Shown here: positions 60,610-64,000 of the stretch, in pieces
How positions within the stretch are numbered: the first letter of the stretch is position 1
How the letters are laid out: each line of letters starts with the position of its first letter
Assembly (NCBI GenBank): GCA_934463165.1
Contig: CAKSJG010000008.1
Span: forward strand, 30,664 to 94,663
From: an uncultured Clostridia bacterium
GTDB lineage: Bacteria; Bacillota; Clostridia; UMGS1810
Direction: 5' to 3'
DNA: 64,000 bases
Notes under the pieces: generated by a model
Databases searched by the model: none
What the model was told of the DNA's origin: nothing
Seen by the model: only the letters and a program-made list of their open reading frames with translations
Translations under genes and position numbers: made by a program

Positions 60610-61743
60610 ATGAAAAAAATATTTTGTTTCACTTTAATATTTAGCATTATTTTAAATGTATTTTGCATTACCGGTGTAATGGCGGATGATGCTTCAATAG
60701 GGGTAATTGTTAACGGCAAACAGCTTGTTTTTGATCAGGAGCCTGTTATATCAAACAACAGGGTTTTGGTTCCGTTAAGAAAAATATGCGACGCAATAGG
60801 CGCGGAAGTATATTACGAAGACTATTATAACTATGCCACAATATCCATTATTAAGGACAGTCAAATTGCATTGCTGTGTAATGCAATCCTTTTTGAACAG
60901 AGTGCAAGACCGGATGTATGGCAAATAAGCAAATGCACTCTTTTAAATGCCGAAAACTGTTACTATTGTACAAGTAATAATTGTAGAAAAGAAAGAGAAA
61001 TACTCGACGCCCAGCCGACAATTATTAACGGAAGAATACTTGTCCCGATAAGAATCATTTCGGAATATCTCGGCGGCAATGTGGATTGGAACGGAAACAC
61101 AAAAACCGTAACAATAAATATACCGGTATCAACTCCGCGCAGTGAGGCGGAGGTCGCTCAAATCAATTCGTTTGATTGGGATAAGGCATGCGACATGTAT
61201 TCACAGCTGACAGGAATTGAAAGAGATTACACGGGGTTATACATAGGCGAAGAAGTTTATGATAAAAAAGGAAAAGCATATATGTTCACAAATCCGAATG
61301 CGGAAGGTGAAAGTATCTGTATTTACCATGACGGAAGCGTAGACTGTGTCAAAAATGACGATATAGTTTTTGTGGGTGACACGGACAAATACAGTAAATA
61401 CTGCGGCACTTACTCATCAAAAAACGGACGTTGGATCATGGAGCTTAATATTACCGATGTAGCAAAAAACAGAATCCTGTTTGACTTTTATTTGATTACG
61501 AGAGCATTGCCTACGGAAGCCACAGCCGGGTGGGGATATTTTACAGGTGAGAACACTGCCGAAGCGTTCGGAACCTATAAGACTTGGGTCGGTGAAGAAT
61601 GGGAGTCAACCTCTGCTATAAAATATTATTTCAAATTCGGAGACGATTATATCGATTTCAAATATGGGTTCCGAAATGAAAATCAAGATGATTGGATCAT
61701 ACAGGATTTATCAGATGGCGGGTATATAAGATTTAAGATTTAA
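60610..61743 (+). CDS. Secreted copper-amine-oxidase-like (stalk) domain protein
   Basis: 377 residues. After a signal peptide (about 1-25), a stalk domain (about 30-175) shows VLVPLRKICDAIGAEVYY and ILVPIRIISEYLGGNVDWNG; between these the two halves are separated by an unusual Cys-rich insertion (YYCTSNNC). The C-terminal half (about 190-377) is a beta-rich region of unknown type (FITRALPTEATAGWGYF-like). The GGGGGATTGG site supports the start. It lies 16 bp downstream of the SLH-protein gene. Confidence 0.8.
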   Translation: MKKIFCFTLIFSIILNVFCITGVMADDASIGVIVNGKQLVFDQEPVISNNRVLVPLRKICDAIGAEVYYEDYYNYATISIIKDSQIALLCNAILFEQSARPDVWQISKCTLLNAENCYYCTSNNCRKEREILDAQPTIINGRILVPIRIISEYLGGNVDWNGNTKTVTINIPVSTPRSEAEVAQINSFDWDKACDMYSQLTGIERDYTGLYIGEEVYDKKGKAYMFTNPNAEGESICIYHDGSVDCVKNDDIVFVGDTDKYSKYCGTYSSKNGRWIMELNITDVAKNRILFDFYLITRALPTEATAGWGYFTGENTAEAFGTYKTWVGEEWESTSAIKYYFKFGDDYIDFKYGFRNENQDDWIIQDLSDGGYIRFKI

Positions 61744-61767
61744 AAAACAATATATTGTCACCCAAAT

Positions 61768-61866
61768 AGCTTCATATGCACAATATGAACTGTTAGCATT
61801 AATAAAATTCTATTAAAGAATTATTTCACACAGTCAAGCACTGCCGAATATAATGACAGCTATCTT
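61768..61866. repeat. Direct repeat upstream of the zinc-ribbon gene, copy 1
   Basis: About 100 bp, beginning AGCTTCATATG and containing TCAAGCACTGCCGAATATAAT (in parts), roughly 80 percent identical to 62835-62938. It ends about 90 bp before the zinc-ribbon gene. Confidence 0.8.
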
Positions 61867-61955
61867 ATTTGATTGTAATTTTATTAATTAATACAATTTC
61901 TATTGTGAACAAAAGAAAAATCTATAATTTTAGAAAGGAATTAAGGTGAATACCA

Positions 61956-62759
61956 ATGAATAATTTTTGTACCAAATGCGGGGCAGAATTAAACGGAAAA
62001 TCAAAATGCGAAAAATGCGGAAATGTAAACGGCGGAGCATTACAGAATATTGCGGATAAGGTGAAAAATTATGATTACAAGAGTAAAGCCGATGAATTAA
62101 AAGCAAAGGCAAATGAAGCCGTTGACAAAGCAAAAGCCTATGATTACAAAGGCAAAGCGGAAGAAATCAAAGAAGCCGCAAAAAATTATGATTATAAAGA
62201 GAAAGCAAAGGAAATATCCGAATCGGTTAAAAATTATGATTATAAGGCAGAAACAGAAAATATTAAGAAAGGCGGCATAAAATACTTTTGGAATAAGCAT
62301 AGGAAATTGTCAATAGCTATAATATGTGTAATTGCAATAGGTTGCATATCGGGAATATTCGGAGATGAAGAGAGTACAAATAATACTGCCGGTACAACAT
62401 CAAGCACCGATTCCGAAAGCTCAACTAAGTATAAAACAAATTTGTCTGATGATGAAATAATAGACATAGCAATGATGACATTTGATGCGAATTATTTTTC
62501 ATCATCCACACCGGAATTTATTAATGCAAAGATAATCGGACAAGATAAGTATGGACGTTGTGCGGCAATATTGGAATATGATTTAGGCGGCGTTAAAGGA
62601 AGAAGAAAGTATTATGTATTTGCTGATGGCATGACTAAAGACGAAAAAGTATATGTAGGAAAAGGTATAGTTGAAGAATCGATGAATAACTCCATAATGT
62701 CCGAAAGCGTAATAAAGAGCAGGAAAGAACAATTCGGATGGAATACTCCGCGTCAATAA
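61956..62759 (+). CDS. Zinc-ribbon membrane protein with YDYK repeats
   Basis: 267 residues. An N-terminal zinc ribbon (CTKCGAELNGKSKCEKCG) is followed by an amphipathic helical region with four YDYK motifs (three spaced by 16 residues: KAYDYKGKAEEIKEAA, KNYDYKEKAKEISESV, KNYDYKAETENIKK), then a single membrane segment (about 108-128) and an extracytoplasmic domain (about 150-267). The repeats predict a long Lys/Glu-rich helix or coiled coil on the cytoplasmic side. AAAGGAATTAAGG precedes the start. No function can be assigned. It is bracketed by 100-bp direct repeats. Confidence 0.75.
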   Translation: MNNFCTKCGAELNGKSKCEKCGNVNGGALQNIADKVKNYDYKSKADELKAKANEAVDKAKAYDYKGKAEEIKEAAKNYDYKEKAKEISESVKNYDYKAETENIKKGGIKYFWNKHRKLSIAIICVIAIGCISGIFGDEESTNNTAGTTSSTDSESSTKYKTNLSDDEIIDIAMMTFDANYFSSSTPEFINAKIIGQDKYGRCAAILEYDLGGVKGRRKYYVFADGMTKDEKVYVGKGIVEESMNNSIMSESVIKSRKEQFGWNTPRQ

Positions 62760-62834
62760 TAAGCAAAAGCCGTTATATCCCTGCCCGAATTATTGCAGAT
62801 TTATAATTTCAATGGCAATACAAGCTGACGAAGC

Positions 62835-62938
62835 AGCTTCATATGGACAAGATTAACTTGTTAACATCAATAAAATTCAATTAAAAAAATTATTTCACAT
62901 AGTCAAGCACTGCCGAATATAATATTAACAGTTATCAT
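62835..62938. repeat. Direct repeat downstream of the zinc-ribbon gene, copy 2
   Basis: The second copy of the roughly 100-bp repeat, directly upstream of sigK. It probably contains the original sigK promoter region, with AATATAAT as a possible -10 sequence. Confidence 0.8.
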
Positions 62939-62954
62939 ATTCGGGGGTGCTTTT

Positions 62955-63656
62955 TTGCTTGCAATTTTATCTCAGATAATTTCCCTTGCCGGCGAATGGA
63001 TATTCATGGTATCATATGTCACCGGAAACAACTCTTTTTTAAAACCTCTTTCGGCAAAAGAGGAAAGCATGTATATTGAAAAAGCAAAAAACGGAGACAC
63101 CGATGCAAAAAACAAACTTATAGAGCATAATCTGCGCCTTGTTGCTCATATTGCAAAAAAATATTCGCTTAAGGGTTTTGACAATGACGATATTATATCA
63201 ATAGGAACAATCGGATTAATAAAGGCTATAGGGTCTTACAATCCCGAAAAAAAAGCCGGGCTTGCCACTTATGCCGCAAGGTGCATTGAAAATGAAATCC
63301 TTATGACAATCCGCTCGGGGAAAAAATACCAGGATGAAGTTTTGCTGCAGGATCCCATAGGGAAAGACAAGGACGGCAAAGAGGTAACGCTCATAGATAA
63401 GCTCAGCAACGACGAGGAAAGCATTTTTGATGAGGTGGATTTAAAGCTGAGAATCAGCGAGCTTTACCGCGAAATGAAAAATGTTCTTTGCGAAAGAGAG
63501 CGAAAGGTTCTTGAAATGCGATACGGACTTATGGGGTGCGACGCTCTTACGCAAAAGGAGATATCGTCTATGATGGGAATATCAAGATCATATGTTTCAA
63601 GAATTGAAAAAAAGGCAATCGGAAAGCTGTATAAAAGAATGAGCAGAGATTTTTAA
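62955..63656 (+). CDS. sigK: RNA polymerase sporulation sigma factor SigK
   Basis: 233 residues, uninterrupted. A hydrophobic N-terminus (LAILSQIISLAGEWIFMVSYVTGNNSF) marks the pro-sequence of pro-SigK, followed by EHNLRLVAHIAKKY (region 2), a YATYAARCIENEI-like segment reading GLATYAARCIENEILM, and region 4 with RERKVLEMRYGL and QKEISSMMGISRSYVSRIEKKA. SigK directs late mother-cell genes in sporulation. The start is a TTG after GGGGGTG. No skin-type insertion is present in the coding sequence. Confidence 0.95.
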   Translation: MLAILSQIISLAGEWIFMVSYVTGNNSFLKPLSAKEESMYIEKAKNGDTDAKNKLIEHNLRLVAHIAKKYSLKGFDNDDIISIGTIGLIKAIGSYNPEKKAGLATYAARCIENEILMTIRSGKKYQDEVLLQDPIGKDKDGKEVTLIDKLSNDEESIFDEVDLKLRISELYREMKNVLCERERKVLEMRYGLMGCDALTQKEISSMMGISRSYVSRIEKKAIGKLYKRMSRDF

Positions 63657-63670
63657 AAATCTCTGCTCAT
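63639..63670. repeat. Perfect 32-bp palindrome spanning the sigK stop codon
   Basis: ATGAGCAGAGATTTTT and its reverse complement meet at the TAA stop (63654-63656). There is no downstream T-run, so it is probably an mRNA 3' structure rather than a terminator. Confidence 0.6.
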
Positions 63671-63768
63671 GAAGCTATAAGGGGTGAGCATACCGCCATT
63701 TGAGGAGAGTGTGAAAAAAGTCTGTAAAAAGTAGCGTACTCGGGAAATCCCAAGCCGTTTTGGGCACA

Positions 63769-63804
63769 AAAAATCGAGGACTTTTCATCCTCGATTTTTG
63801 TAAC
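63769..63804 (+). terminator. Terminator downstream of sigK
   Basis: AAAAATCGAGGA (63769-63780) pairs with TCCTCGATTTTT (63788-63799), with the T-run included. It lies about 110 bp after sigK and 25 bp before the end of the convergent gene. Confidence 0.75.
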
Positions 63805-63827
63805 ACTTTTTAAACAGCCCCTTTTTG

Positions 63828-64000
63828 TTATTGCACCTCGCACAAAGGAAGCATTTTGTCAAGGCTGTTCCAAATCATAAATGATATTTTGTCCGCATCA
63901 TCGCCGTTTAAGCCGAGTTCGGTAAGAGTTACCGTTGTATCGGCGGTAATATCCTTTGTCTTTACATCGACGAGGGTAGCGCCCTTTCTGCTAACCGCAA
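63828..64000 (-). CDS. 3' end of a secreted or cell-surface protein (partial)
   Basis: The last 57 codons of a gene that extends past the right edge. It reads TADTTVTLTELGLNGDDADK and ends FMIWNSLDKMLPLCEVQ-stop. The final block (xxFMIWxSLxxMxPLC) resembles the C-termini of many clostridial secreted proteins and glycoside hydrolases, where a short beta-sandwich ends in KAFLWDSLxxMKPL. The catalytic or main domain is not visible. Confidence 0.65.
   Translation of the reverse strand, partial: AVSRKGATLVDVKTKDITADTTVTLTELGLNGDDADKISFMIWNSLDKMLPLCEVQ

Noticed and set aside
62955..63656. skin-type prophage insertion in sigK
   Set aside because: The sigK frame is complete, with pro-sequence and regions 2 and 4 intact.
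1..64000. CRISPR arrays, prophage, insertion sequences or rRNA operons
   Set aside because: No regularly spaced repeats, transposase, integrase or phage structural genes, and no rRNA-like sequence were seen.

Overview
The window looks like part of the chromosome of a low-GC, spore-forming Firmicute of class Clostridia, probably an uncultured lineage. Supporting genes are spoIIE and an uninterrupted sigK, a eukaryote/IDH1-like NADP isocitrate dehydrogenase next to aconitase, a dimeric-type glycyl-tRNA synthetase, many S-layer-homology (SLH) and copper-amine-oxidase-like 'stalk' surface proteins, and purine-rich ribosome binding sites before nearly every gene. No finer taxonomy is supportable from sequence alone.

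Layout. 1-25 kb is almost all leftward housekeeping DNA: glyS-acn-icd; rho-ftsK-ygiQ-folD; a stalk-domain M23 protein; pepD; an L,D-transpeptidase; and the origin-proximal cluster rpmH-rnpA-yidD-yidC-jag-mnmE. Upstream of rpmH, where dnaA is often found, lies malQ. Beyond malQ, four DnaA-box-like 9-mers sit in about 120 bp (22541-22657), a candidate oriC. A CtpE-like P-type ATPase and a complete tRNA-Gln transcription unit follow.

25.5-45.5 kb is an accessory island. Its left part (25.5-34.2 kb) holds a decayed Rhs C-terminal module followed by about ten small, unrelated-looking lipoproteins or membrane-anchored proteins, mixed with fragments of each other. Its right part holds a 2.55-kb near-identical duplication of a two-gene secreted module (SLH protein plus a roughly 600-residue secreted protein), an ECF sigma factor with a DUF4367-type partner, a 957-residue secreted protein with a protease-like C-terminus that appears to lack its catalytic residues, and an Agr-type quorum-sensing system.

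The main discovery candidate is that Agr system and its regulon. It consists of an AgrD-like propeptide with a predicted five-residue serine lactone (S-N-G-G-M), an AgrB with its His/Cys pair, and a divergent LytTR response regulator/GHKL kinase pair. Three copies of one promoter unit are present (34241-34308, 37225-37292, 45583-45650). Each carries two 16-bp direct repeats with a 20-bp period, a TTGATT -35 box, a 17-bp spacer and a TAYGAT -10 box, all pointing left. They precede the small-protein array, the first secreted module, and the agrD operon. That operon appears to run agrD - secreted protein - duplicated module - agrB, so the signal peptide and its processing enzyme flank the secreted cargo.

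45.8-64 kb returns to mostly rightward genes: Mrp/NBP35 ATPase, HAD phosphatase, YbaK deacylase, a lipoprotein, FeoA, an AI-2E-type permease, an NhaC-type antiporter, a DeoR/GlpR regulator with a candidate operator, a YgjV-like protein, spoIIE, an XRE regulator, SLH and stalk proteins, a zinc-ribbon membrane protein bracketed by direct repeats, sigK, and the 3' end of another secreted protein.
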